Source of the DNA: Pseudomonas sp.
GTDB lineage: Bacteria > Pseudomonadota > Gammaproteobacteria > Pseudomonadales > Pseudomonadaceae
Assembly (NCBI RefSeq): GCF_030147005.1
Contig: NZ_JASLAW010000246.1
Span: 1-64,000 of the forward strand
DNA length: 64,000 bases
Reading direction: 5' to 3'
Positions 1 through 7,637 of the stretch are shown in pieces. The notes under the pieces are model-generated. The model did not search any database. It saw only the letters and a program-made list of their open reading frames with translations, and had not been told where the DNA came from. Numbering within the stretch: position 1 is the first letter of the stretch; every line of letters starts with the position of its first letter. Made by a program: the position numbers and the translations under genes.

Positions 1-4
1 GCGA

Positions 5-100
5 CCTGTGGCGAGGGAGCTTGCTCCCGTTGGGGCGCGAAGCGGCCCCAAAAATGGGACTGCTACGCAGTCCAGCGGGAGCAAGCTCCCTCGCCACAGG
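5..100. repeat. REPIN (GAGGGAGCTTGCTCCC family)
   Basis: Two inverted REP units flank a short spacer. The left unit contains GAGGGAGCTTGCTCCC and the right unit contains GGGAGCAAGCTCCCTC, bounded by CTGTGGCG and CGCCACAG. A further ~45 bases (101-145) recur almost exactly at 30104-30148 beside another copy, so the conserved unit is longer than the REPIN itself. Likely a non-autonomous RAYT-mobilised element. Confidence 0.85.
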
Positions 101-437
101 GACCGGTTCTGTCTTAACTGACTGGCATTAGGGCTTGCCCCTCCAGCATTTGCTTTCAGCGTCCCTGCGAGTTTTGTGTGTCGAAAGTGTTCGCAGCACA
201 AAATTTTCACATCCCATCCAAGACAATTCGCCCGCTTTGTTCCTCTGCCAAGGCTCTATCCTCTGGTGTCCTAAAGGCAAGGCGACGGCGCACGTTCAGT
301 AATTTATAGCGTTGATGCCGTTGATCGGGCACCATTTGCCCCGCCGCGTTAACTGCCCACCCCCGGCCAGCCTGGGCGAGGGGCGGACGCCACTGCATTA
401 TTTCGCAACTTCAACTTCCAATGGGTCCTAAAACGAC
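101..437. other. Intergenic region upstream of the sulfatase gene
   Basis: The first ~45 bases are the outer arm shared with the repeat at 30104-30148. The remainder holds no convincing gene. A 63-codon reading frame on the minus strand (207-398) has no recognisable family and no clear ribosome binding site. The promoter of the downstream gene should lie here but I cannot place it with confidence. Confidence 0.4.
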
Positions 438-2525
438 ATGGCAAACCCGGACGCCCTGAATCAGCAGCGAGCTTCAAATCGCCTGCTGCAACCGACCGTC
501 AAATCCCATCTGGCGTACACGCTGCTCTGCGCACTGGTCATGATGGTGATGTTCTCCCTGCTGCGCCTGGCGTTGCTGGTCTACAACCGCGAGATGATCC
601 TCGACACACCGGCCTCGACCTTCCTGGAAGCGTTCGCCAACGGCCTGCGCCTGGATATCCGCCTGGTGATGTACCTGCTGATCCCGCTGCTGCTGGCCTT
701 GTTCAGCGTACGGGCCATGGCGGCGCGTGGGTTTTTCCGGTTGTGGCTGACTGTCGCGTCCAGCATTGCGCTGTTCCTGGGCCTGATGGAGATGGACTTC
801 TACCGTGAGTTCCACCAGCGCCTTAACGGCCTGGTCTTCCAGTACGTAAAGGAAGACCCGAAAACCGTGGTGAGCATGCTCTGGTACGGCTTCCCGGTCG
901 TGCGGTATCTGCTGGCCTGGGCCGTGGGCACGCTGATCCTGAGCATGGCCTTCAAAGGCGCCGACCGCGCAACGCGCCCGCGTGGCCCGTTCAGCGGCGG
1001 CAGCATTGGTACGCGCCAGGTGGCGCCGTGGTACAGCCGCATTGCGGTGTTCGTGGTGTGCCTGCTGGTCGCCGTGGTCGCCATCCGTGGCACCCTGCGC
1101 CAGGGCCCGCCGTTGCGTTGGGGCGATGTGTACACCACCGATTCGAACTTCGCCAACCAGTTGGGCCTTAATGGCACGCTGTCGCTGATCGGCGCGGCCA
1201 AGGCGCGCTTCTCCGAAGATCGTTCCAATGTCTGGAAAGCGACTCTGGAGCAACCGCTGGCCACCCAGACCGTGCGTGACATGCTGGTACTGCCGAGCGA
1301 AAAACTGGTGGATACCGACAGCGCCGCCGTGCGCCGTGATTTCACGCCGCCGGCCGAGAAGACCCTGCCGATCAAGAACGTGGTGGTGATCCTGATGGAG
1401 AGCTTCGCCGGTCACTCGGTGGGCGCTTTGGGTCGTCCTGGCAATATCACGCCGTACTTCGACAAATTGTCCAAGGAAGGCTTGCTGTTCGATCGCTTCT
1501 TCTCCAACGGCACCCACACCCACCAGGGCATGTTCGCCACCATGGCGTGCTTTCCGAACCTGCCGGGCTTCGAATACCTGATGCAGACTCCCGAGGGCAG
1601 CCACAAGCTGTCGGGCCTGCCGCAGTTGCTGAGCGCGCGTGATTTCGACGATGTGTATGTCTACAACGGCGACTTCGCCTGGGACAACCAGTCGGGCTTC
1701 TTCAGCAACCAGGGCATGACCAACTTCATCGGCCGCAACGACTTCGTCGACCCGGTGTTCTCCGACCCGACCTGGGGTGTGTCCGACCAGGACATGTTCA
1801 GCCGTGGCCTGGAAGAACTGAAGGCCCGCGAAGGCGGCAAGCCGTTCTACGCATTGCTGCAAACCCTGTCCAACCACACGCCGTACGCGTTGCCGACGCC
1901 ATTGCCGGTTGAGAAAGTCACCGACCGTGGCAGCCTCAACGAGCATTTGACGGCCATGCGCTACTCGGACTGGGCGTTGGGCCAGTTCTTCGAGAAGGCC
2001 CGCAAGGAGCCGTATTTCAAGGAAACCCTGTTCGTGGTGGTGGGTGACCACGGCTTCGGTAACGAGCAGCAGATCACCGAGATGGACTTGGGCCGTTTCA
2101 ACGTGCCGATGCTGATGATTGCACCGGGCATGCAGGAAAAGTTCGGCGAGCGTGACCACACCGTGGGCACTCAGGTGGATATCGTACCGACCATCATGGG
2201 CCGCCTCGGCGGTGACACCCTGCACCAGTGCTGGGGCCGTGACCTGCTCAACCTGCCGGAAGGCGACAAGGGCTTCGGCGTGATCAAGCCATCGGGCAGC
2301 GACCAGACGGTGGCGCTGCTCACGGCGGATCGCGTGCTGGTCTTGCCCAAGGAAATGCCGCCCAAGCTGTGGCAATACGAACTGGGCGCCAACCCGACCG
2401 GCAAGGTGATCGCAGAATCGCCGGACGAGGCGGCGTTGAAGCAGAAACTCGAATCGTTCCTGCAAACCGCCACCAAGAGCCTGTTGGATAACACCGCAGG
2501 CGTCGTAGACGGTAAACCGGACTAA
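438..2525 (+). CDS. LTA synthase family sulfatase (membrane phosphoglycerol transferase-like)
   Basis: Inner-membrane protein of the LTA synthase/OpgB-like alkaline phosphatase superfamily. About five hydrophobic segments fill residues 25-235, followed by a periplasmic sulfatase-fold domain from about residue 311 (VVVILMESFAGHSVG). The likely nucleophile is Thr361 in NGTHTHQGMFAT, by alignment with LtaS. VVGDHGFGN supplies metal-binding Asp and His. The family moves phosphoglycerol, or in Gram-negatives sometimes phosphoethanolamine, onto glucans or envelope lipids; the substrate here is not evident. It stands alone and is followed by a strong intrinsic terminator. The 695-residue length is normal for Pseudomonas members. 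Confidence 0.85.
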   Translation: MANPDALNQQRASNRLLQPTVKSHLAYTLLCALVMMVMFSLLRLALLVYNREMILDTPASTFLEAFANGLRLDIRLVMYLLIPLLLALFSVRAMAARGFFRLWLTVASSIALFLGLMEMDFYREFHQRLNGLVFQYVKEDPKTVVSMLWYGFPVVRYLLAWAVGTLILSMAFKGADRATRPRGPFSGGSIGTRQVAPWYSRIAVFVVCLLVAVVAIRGTLRQGPPLRWGDVYTTDSNFANQLGLNGTLSLIGAAKARFSEDRSNVWKATLEQPLATQTVRDMLVLPSEKLVDTDSAAVRRDFTPPAEKTLPIKNVVVILMESFAGHSVGALGRPGNITPYFDKLSKEGLLFDRFFSNGTHTHQGMFATMACFPNLPGFEYLMQTPEGSHKLSGLPQLLSARDFDDVYVYNGDFAWDNQSGFFSNQGMTNFIGRNDFVDPVFSDPTWGVSDQDMFSRGLEELKAREGGKPFYALLQTLSNHTPYALPTPLPVEKVTDRGSLNEHLTAMRYSDWALGQFFEKARKEPYFKETLFVVVGDHGFGNEQQITEMDLGRFNVPMLMIAPGMQEKFGERDHTVGTQVDIVPTIMGRLGGDTLHQCWGRDLLNLPEGDKGFGVIKPSGSDQTVALLTADRVLVLPKEMPPKLWQYELGANPTGKVIAESPDEAALKQKLESFLQTATKSLLDNTAGVVDGKPD

Positions 2526-2540
2526 AAACCGGGCAATAAA

Positions 2541-2570
2541 AAAGAGGCCTCAATGAGGCCTCTTTTTTTT
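2541..2570 (+). terminator. Intrinsic terminator after the sulfatase gene
   Basis: Perfect 10-bp stem AAAGAGGCCT/AGGCCTCTTT (extendable by one C-G pair) followed by a run of eight or more T. It lies 15 bases past the stop codon at 2525. The flanking A tract makes it potentially bidirectional, also serving the minus-strand peptide gene at 2588-2740. Confidence 0.92.
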
Positions 2571-2587
2571 ATCGGTGCAAACGCTGG

Positions 2588-2740
2588 TTATATTTTGCCG
2601 AGTAACAACAGCACCAGCAGAACCACCAGCACTACACCCAGGATGCCCGACGGGCCATAACCCCAGTTACGCGAGTGCGGGAACACCGGCAGGCCACCGA
2701 CCAGCAACAGAATCAGGATAATGATCAGAATGAGGCTCAT
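2588..2740 (-). CDS. DUF3309 family small membrane peptide
   Basis: Fifty-residue hydrophobic peptide. An N-terminal helix (MSLILIIILILLLVGG), a short polar turn with PVFPHSRNWGYGPSG, and a second helix (VVLVVLLVLLLLGKI) match the DUF3309 pattern of small membrane proteins of unknown function common in proteobacteria. The start at 2740 is preceded by AAGGAATAAAACC, giving an AAGGA ribosome binding site. It is transcribed towards the terminator at 2541-2570. Too short for most gene finders. Confidence 0.85.
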   Translation of the reverse strand: MSLILIIILILLLVGGLPVFPHSRNWGYGPSGILGVVLVVLLVLLLLGKI

Positions 2741-3068
2741 GGTTTTATTCCTTATAGGCCTTCTGTAAAGACCGGTTATGCAGCGGGAGTCTCGTCCACA
2801 CGTTTATGGACGGCTTACCCACTACGACTGTGCCTCATCACCAATAATTCCGTATTTTTTTAAAGCATTTCGCTTGCCTACTTATTTCTTTTAACGCCTG
2901 CGCAAATACATCAACTTAGTTGAAAAAAAATGAACTTAGGCTATAGGCACGAATCGGACCGAGCCTGCGGTTTGCCTGGGGCATTCATCACTCTGATGGT
3001 GCGTGGGTGGCGCAAAAACCTTCGCTACACTGCCGGTCACTTCTCTCGTGACCACAAGGCTACTTCCT
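2741..3068. other. Divergent intergenic region between the DUF3309 and SDR genes
   Basis: AT-richer spacer carrying the divergent promoters of the DUF3309 peptide and the SDR gene. A perfect interrupted palindrome TCAACTTAGTTGA lies at 2911-2923. No further gene is seen. Confidence 0.6.
2920..2947 (+). promoter_or_regulatory. Candidate sigma-70 promoter for the SDR gene
   Basis: TTGAAA (2920-2925), a 16-base spacer, then TATAGG (2942-2947) preceded by GGC. The -35 box overlaps the palindrome TCAACTTAGTTGA (2911-2923), which could be an operator. The predicted transcript would have a leader of roughly 115 bases before the ATG at 3069. Inferred from sequence only. Confidence 0.45.
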
Positions 3069-3884
3069 ATGCAAAACCGCATGATGATTACTGGCGCCGG
3101 GTCCGGCCTGGGTCGTGAAATCGCGCTGCGCTGGGCCCGTGAAGGTTGGCGGCTGGCCTTGTCGGATGTCAGCGAGCCCGGCTTGCAGGAAACCCTCAAG
3201 TACGTGCGCCAGGCCGGTGGCGACGGGTTCATCCAGCGCTGCGATGTGCGGGACTACAGCCAGCTCACCGCGTTCGCGCAGGCGTGCGAAGTAAAGTTCG
3301 GCGGCATCGATGTGATCGTCAATAACGCCGGCGTGGCCTCCGGTGGTTTCTTTGCCGAGCTGTCTCTCGAAGATTGGGACTGGCAGATCGCAATCAACCT
3401 GATGGGCGTCGTCAAGGGCTGCAAAGCGTTCCTGCCGCTGTTGGAACAGAGCAAGGGCCGCATCATCAACATCGCCTCGATGGCCGCGCTGATGCAGGGG
3501 CCGGCGATGAGCAACTACAACGTGGCCAAGGCCGGTGTGGTGGCGCTGTCGGAAAGCCTGCTGGTGGAACTCAAACAGCAGGAAATCGGTGTGCACGTGG
3601 TATGCCCGTCGTTTTTCCAGACCAATCTGCTCGATTCATTCCGCGGGCCGACCCCGGCAATGAAGGCTCAAGTGGGCAAATTGCTTGAGAGTTCGCCGAT
3701 CTCGGCAACGGATATCGCCGACTACATTTACCAGCGCGTGGCCGAGGGCGAGTTCATGATCCTGCCCCATGAACAGGGGCGGATGGCGTGGGCGCTCAAA
3801 CAGAAAAACCCACAGCTGCTGTATGACGAAATGACGCTGATGGCCGACAAGATGCGCGCCAAGGCGCAGGCTATTAAGGGCTGA
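3069..3884 (+). CDS. SDR family NAD(P)-dependent oxidoreductase
   Basis: Classical short-chain dehydrogenase/reductase of 271 residues. The N-terminal cofactor motif TGAGSGLG follows a first beta strand, NNAG sits near residue 84, and the active site has Ser in INIASMAAL and YNVAK (Tyr-x-x-x-Lys). The substrate cannot be told from sequence. An in-frame upstream ATG at 3003 would add 22 residues (MGGAKTFATLP...) that precede the Rossmann strand and look non-native, so 3069 is preferred. It runs towards the csrA paralog 128 bases downstream. Confidence 0.9.
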   Translation: MQNRMMITGAGSGLGREIALRWAREGWRLALSDVSEPGLQETLKYVRQAGGDGFIQRCDVRDYSQLTAFAQACEVKFGGIDVIVNNAGVASGGFFAELSLEDWDWQIAINLMGVVKGCKAFLPLLEQSKGRIINIASMAALMQGPAMSNYNVAKAGVVALSESLLVELKQQEIGVHVVCPSFFQTNLLDSFRGPTPAMKAQVGKLLESSPISATDIADYIYQRVAEGEFMILPHEQGRMAWALKQKNPQLLYDEMTLMADKMRAKAQAIKG

Positions 3885-3901
3885 TCGGGGTGCGGTCTGT
3901 C

Positions 3902-3914
3902 AGGTAAGTTACCT
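3902..3914. repeat. Interrupted palindrome upstream of the csrA paralog
   Basis: AGGTAA-G-TTACCT is a perfect 6+1+6 inverted repeat about 100 bases before the csrA-family start. It could be an operator or part of a leader hairpin. No T tract follows, so it is not a standard terminator. Confidence 0.45.
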
Positions 3915-4012
3915 ATGCATGTAGGTTGCGCCTGATTTGACCGCAAGCCATTGCCGGTGGCGCGTCAAACAAGCATGGTCAGTGGCCCGCACACTGGAAA
4001 AGGATAACCGCC

Positions 4013-4216
4013 ATGCTGGTCTTGAGCCGCGCCATAGGCAAAACCATCTCTATCGGCGATGACATCACTCTGCACATTCTTGAAGTCAGCGCACACCACG
4101 TGAAGTTCGGTATTGAAGCACCGGCAGCGGTCAGCGTGCATCGCGCCGAGGTCTACCGCAAAATCCAGGAGCGTCAGGCCGCCGCGACGCGTCCGTTGCC
4201 GGCACCCAATCCCTAA
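4013..4216 (+). CDS. CsrA/RsmA-family RNA-binding regulator (paralog)
   Basis: Sixty-seven-residue homodimeric post-transcriptional regulator. The CsrA fold is clear: MLVLSRAIGKTISIGDDITL, a GIEAP segment, and VHRAEVYRKIQ. The key RNA-contact residues Leu4, Arg6 and Arg44 are kept. Position 7 is Ala and the usual GET is GKT, so it differs from canonical RsmA (LTRRVGET) and is more like the extra Rsm paralogs (RsmI/RsmE type) of fluorescent pseudomonads; I cannot fix which. The C-terminal tail (AAATRPLPAPNP) is longer than usual. AAAGGA lies about 8 bases before the ATG. It converges with the yheU gene 21 bases away. Confidence 0.88.
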   Translation: MLVLSRAIGKTISIGDDITLHILEVSAHHVKFGIEAPAAVSVHRAEVYRKIQERQAAATRPLPAPNP

Positions 4217-4237
4217 CAAGCGCCTTGAGTGTCGACG

Positions 4238-4465
4238 TCAGTCAAACAGATGCTTGGGCACGTCGTGTTTGAGCATCAATTGGCATTGTTCGCTTTCCGG
4301 ATCGAACACGATCAGGGCCTGGCCCTTGGTCAGCGCCTGGCGTACGCGCAAAACACGGGTTTCCAGCGGTGTGTCGTCGCCGTTGTCGGTGCCGTCGCGG
4401 GTGACGAAATCTTCGATGAGGCGGGTCAGGGTGTCGACTTCAAGCGCGTCGTAGGGAATCAGCAT
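4238..4465 (-). CDS. YheU family protein (UPF0270)
   Basis: Seventy-five-residue acidic protein. MLIPYDALEVDTLTRLIEDFVTRDGTD matches the UPF0270/YheU family, whose members are 70-80 residues and of unknown role. It sits 59 bases beyond the stop of the NAGGN peptidase on the same strand, so it may be the last gene of that transcript. Confidence 0.85.
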   Translation of the reverse strand: MLIPYDALEVDTLTRLIEDFVTRDGTDNGDDTPLETRVLRVRQALTKGQALIVFDPESEQCQLMLKHDVPKHLFD

Positions 4466-4524
4466 ACAAGCCTCGGGTGTCAGGTCCCTGCGATGCTACT
4501 GTGCCGGGACCGTTGTTACCAGTA

Positions 4525-5724
4525 TCAGGTGTTGCCGGCGTCAGCCTTATGGCCGACCAGGCTGTCCACCGACGGCACGCGGGTATCGCTCTCCATTTGC
4601 GTCTCATGTTCGATCTGATGGCTGAAGCGATCGAGAGAGCCCTGGGCCGGTTGCGCGTCACTGGCGAATACCGGTGGGCTGAGGATGTACGCGCCCAGCA
4701 GGCGGCTAAGGGCCGCGAGGCTGTCGATATGGGTGCGCTCGTAACCGTGGGTGGCGTCGCAGCCGAACGCCAGCAGGGCGGTGCGAATGTCATGCCCGGC
4801 GGTCACCGCCGAATGGGCATCGCTGAAGTAATAGCGGAACAGGTCGCGGCGCACCGGCAGGTCGTTATCCGACGCCAGGCGCAGCAAATGCCGTGACAGA
4901 TGATAATCATACGGCCCACCGGAATCCTGCATCGCCACGCTCACCGCGTGTTCGCTGGAATGCTGGCCGGGGGCGACCGGGGCGATATCGATACCGACGA
5001 ACTCGCTGACATCCCAGGGCAGCGCAGCGGCCGCGCCACTGCCGGTTTCCTCGGTAATGGTGAACAGCGGATGGCAGTCGATCAGCAGCGGTTCACCGCT
5101 GTCGATGATCGCCTTGAGTGCGGCGAGCAGGGCGGCGACGCCGGCTTTGTCATCCAGGTGGCGCGCGCTGATGTGACCGCTTTCGGTGAACTCCGGCAGG
5201 GGATCGAACGCTACGTAGTCACCGATGCTGACCCCCAGGGAATCGCAATCGGCACGGGTCGCGCAGTAGGCGTCCAGGCGCAATTCCACATGGTCCCAGC
5301 TCACCGGCATTTCATCCACGGCGGTGTTGAACGCGTGCCCGGAGGCCATCAATGGCAACACGCTGCCGCGAATCACGCCGTTGTCGGTGAACAGGCTGAC
5401 GCGGCTGCCTTCGGCAAAACGGCTCGACCAGCAGCCGACCGGCGCCAGGGTCAAACGGCCGTTGTCCTTGATTGCGCGCACGGCGGCGCCGATGGTGTCC
5501 AGGTGCGCGGAAACGGCACGGTCAGGGCTGTTTTTCTGGCCCTTGAGGGTGGCGCGAATCGTGCCGCGCCGAGTCATTTCAAACGGGATGCCGAGTTCTT
5601 CCAGGCGTTCGGCGACGTAGCGCACGATGGTGTCGGTAAACCCGGTGGGGCTGGGAATGGCGAGCATTTCCAGCAGGACTTTTTGCAGGTAGGCGAGGTC
5701 GGGTTCTGGGATGGTTCGGGTCAT
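4525..5724 (-). CDS. NAGGN-system M42 family peptidase
   Basis: Metallopeptidase of the M42 glutamyl-aminopeptidase type that always accompanies NAGGN synthesis genes, probably hydrolysing the dipeptide osmolyte or its precursor. Zinc-binding landmarks are AVSAHLDTIG, ARHLDDKAG, ITEETGSG, GIDIAPV and the DAH of YYFSDAHSAV. Length 399 is typical. AGGAG lies just before the ATG. It is the third gene of the operon, separated from ngg by a 161-base gap that contains a REPIN, which could lower its expression relative to the two synthesis genes. Confidence 0.9.
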   Translation of the reverse strand: MTRTIPEPDLAYLQKVLLEMLAIPSPTGFTDTIVRYVAERLEELGIPFEMTRRGTIRATLKGQKNSPDRAVSAHLDTIGAAVRAIKDNGRLTLAPVGCWSSRFAEGSRVSLFTDNGVIRGSVLPLMASGHAFNTAVDEMPVSWDHVELRLDAYCATRADCDSLGVSIGDYVAFDPLPEFTESGHISARHLDDKAGVAALLAALKAIIDSGEPLLIDCHPLFTITEETGSGAAAALPWDVSEFVGIDIAPVAPGQHSSEHAVSVAMQDSGGPYDYHLSRHLLRLASDNDLPVRRDLFRYYFSDAHSAVTAGHDIRTALLAFGCDATHGYERTHIDSLAALSRLLGAYILSPPVFASDAQPAQGSLDRFSHQIEHETQMESDTRVPSVDSLVGHKADAGNT

Positions 5725-5753
5725 AAAGACTCCTGATCAGATAAGCGCGTTTT

Positions 5754-5885
5754 TGTGGAGAGGGTGCTGCTCCCGCTGGGCTGCGAAGCAGCCCCAAGCA
5801 ATTCACCCCGTTCTTCCAGTTAAGGCGCGATGGCATGTTCAGGACTGCCGCGCAGCCCAGCGGGAGCAAGCTCCCGCGCCACAGG
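5754..5885. repeat. REPIN inside the NAGGN operon
   Basis: Inverted units GTGCTGCTCCCGCTGGGCTGC and GCAGCCCAGCGGGAGCAAGC in the gap between the ngg stop and the peptidase start. The left unit is diverged from the core (GAGGGTGCTGCTCCC). It lies within a transcribed region, so its hairpin may stabilise the upstream mRNA or attenuate peptidase expression. Confidence 0.8.
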
Positions 5886-7634
5886 TTATTGAGCGGCCGG
5901 CTGACTGTGTGGAAACAACAAATCCACAAATTTCTCAGCGGTAGGTTGCGGTTCATGATTGGCCAGGCCGGCCCGCTCGTTGGCTTCGATGAACACGTAT
6001 TCGGGTTGATCCGCCGCGGGCACCATCAGGTCCAGGCCGACCATCGGGATATCCAGGGCCCGGGCGGCGCGCACGGCGGCGTCCACCAGCGTCGGATGCA
6101 AAATCGCCGTGACATCCTCCAGGCAGCCGCCGGTATGCAGGTTGGCGGTGCGGCGCACGGCCAATTGCACGCCGCGCGGCAGGATGCTGTTGTAGTCATA
6201 CCCGGCGGCTTTCAGGGTGCGCTCGGTTTCGGCGTCCAGGGGGATTTTGCTCTCGCCATCGGTGGCGGCCTGGCGGCGCCGGCTCTGGGCTTCGATCAAG
6301 GTGCGAATCGAATGCTGACCGTCACCTACCACTTCAGCCGGGCGGCGAATCGCGGCGGCGACCACTTCAAAGCCGATCACCAGGATGCGCAGGTCCAGGC
6401 CTTCGTGGAAGCTCTCGAGCAGCACCCGGCTGTCAAACTGGCGCGCCGCTTCAATCGCCTGCTGCACATCCTCGATGGTTTGCAGATCCACCGCCACGCC
6501 TTGGCCCTGCTCGCCATCCAGCGGCTTGACCACGATGCGTTGGTGTTCGTCGAGAAATTCCAGGTTGTCATCGGCGCTGCCTGCCAGCTGTTGCGCAGGC
6601 AGCTTCAAACCGGCGGCTTTGAGTACCTTGTGGGTCAGGCTCTTGTCCTGGCACAGGGTCATGCTGATGGCGCTGGTCAGGTCACTCAGCGACTCGCGGC
6701 AACGCACGCGGCGCCCGCCGTGGCTGAGGGTGAACAGGCCGGCATCGGCATCGTCCACATGCACATCGATACCGCGTCGATGGGCTTCCTCAACGATGAT
6801 CCGAGCGTAGGGATTGAACCCCGCCTGTGGCCCAGGGCCAAGGAACAGCGGCTGGTTGATGCCGTTCTTGTGCTTGATCGCAAAGGTGGTCAATGCGCGA
6901 AAACCGAGCTTGGCGTAGAGGTTTTTGGCCTGGCGATTATCGTGCAGCACCGACAGGTCCAGGTAGCTCAAGCCACGGCTCATGAAGTGTTCCACCAGAT
7001 GGCGCACCAGCACTTCCCCCACGCCTGGGCGGGTGCATTGCGGGTCCACTGCCAGGCACCACAGGCTGCAACCGTTTTCCGGGTCGCGAAAGGCTTTCTG
7101 GTGGTTCAGGCCCATCACGCTGCCGATCACCGCGCCGCTGTCTTCATCCTCCGCCAGCCAATACACCGGGCCGCCCAGATGACGGGGGGTGAGGCGTTCG
7201 GCATCGACGGGCAGCATGCCGCGCCCCTGATACAGCAGGTTCACCGCGTGCCAATCGGCTTCGCTTTGCACCCGACGGATACGAAAGCCGCGAAACACCC
7301 GAGTGGAAGGGCGGTAATCGCTGAACCACAGGCGCAGGGTGTCGGAGGGGTCGAGGAACAACTGCTGCGGATCGATCCCCAGGATCTGCTGGGGCGCGGC
7401 TACATACAAGGCAATATCGCGCTCGCCGGGATGCTCGTTGAGCAACTCCTGGGCGAGGCTGGCGGGGTCGGGGAAGGTATGCCCGATCAGCAAACGGCCC
7501 CAGCCGCAATGCACGGCAATCGGCTCGGGGCCTTGGGCGCTGCCGTCTTCGGCAAGCCGGGCCTGCAGGCGCTCGTAGGTCGGCGCCTGGCCTTTGAGCA
7601 AGCGTTGGCTATACGCCGCGGCGTTAGGTTTCAT
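5886..7634 (-). CDS. ngg: N-acetylglutaminylglutamine synthetase (GNAT + ATP-grasp)
   Basis: Bifunctional enzyme that acetylates glutamine and joins a second glutamine for the osmoprotectant NAGGN. The N-terminal half holds a GNAT acetyltransferase (LAVDPQCTRPGVGEVLVRHL, then NLYAKLGFR). The C-terminal half is a cyanophycin-synthetase-like ATP-grasp domain (KSLTHKVLKAAGLKLP, VVKPLDGEQGQGVAVDL, FIEANERAGLANHEPQPTAE). Length 582 fits the family. The ATG at 7634 lies 3 bases after the asnO stop, with AAGGA inside the end of asnO, indicating translational coupling. Confidence 0.92.
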   Translation of the reverse strand: MKPNAAAYSQRLLKGQAPTYERLQARLAEDGSAQGPEPIAVHCGWGRLLIGHTFPDPASLAQELLNEHPGERDIALYVAAPQQILGIDPQQLFLDPSDTLRLWFSDYRPSTRVFRGFRIRRVQSEADWHAVNLLYQGRGMLPVDAERLTPRHLGGPVYWLAEDEDSGAVIGSVMGLNHQKAFRDPENGCSLWCLAVDPQCTRPGVGEVLVRHLVEHFMSRGLSYLDLSVLHDNRQAKNLYAKLGFRALTTFAIKHKNGINQPLFLGPGPQAGFNPYARIIVEEAHRRGIDVHVDDADAGLFTLSHGGRRVRCRESLSDLTSAISMTLCQDKSLTHKVLKAAGLKLPAQQLAGSADDNLEFLDEHQRIVVKPLDGEQGQGVAVDLQTIEDVQQAIEAARQFDSRVLLESFHEGLDLRILVIGFEVVAAAIRRPAEVVGDGQHSIRTLIEAQSRRRQAATDGESKIPLDAETERTLKAAGYDYNSILPRGVQLAVRRTANLHTGGCLEDVTAILHPTLVDAAVRAARALDIPMVGLDLMVPAADQPEYVFIEANERAGLANHEPQPTAEKFVDLLFPHSQPAAQ

Positions 7635-7637
7635 GGA

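Noticed and set aside
474..2465. 663-codon ORF antisense to the sulfatase gene
   Set aside because: Shadow of a high-GC gene: His/Gln/Arg/Val-rich translation without domains, while the sense frame has clear sulfatase motifs.
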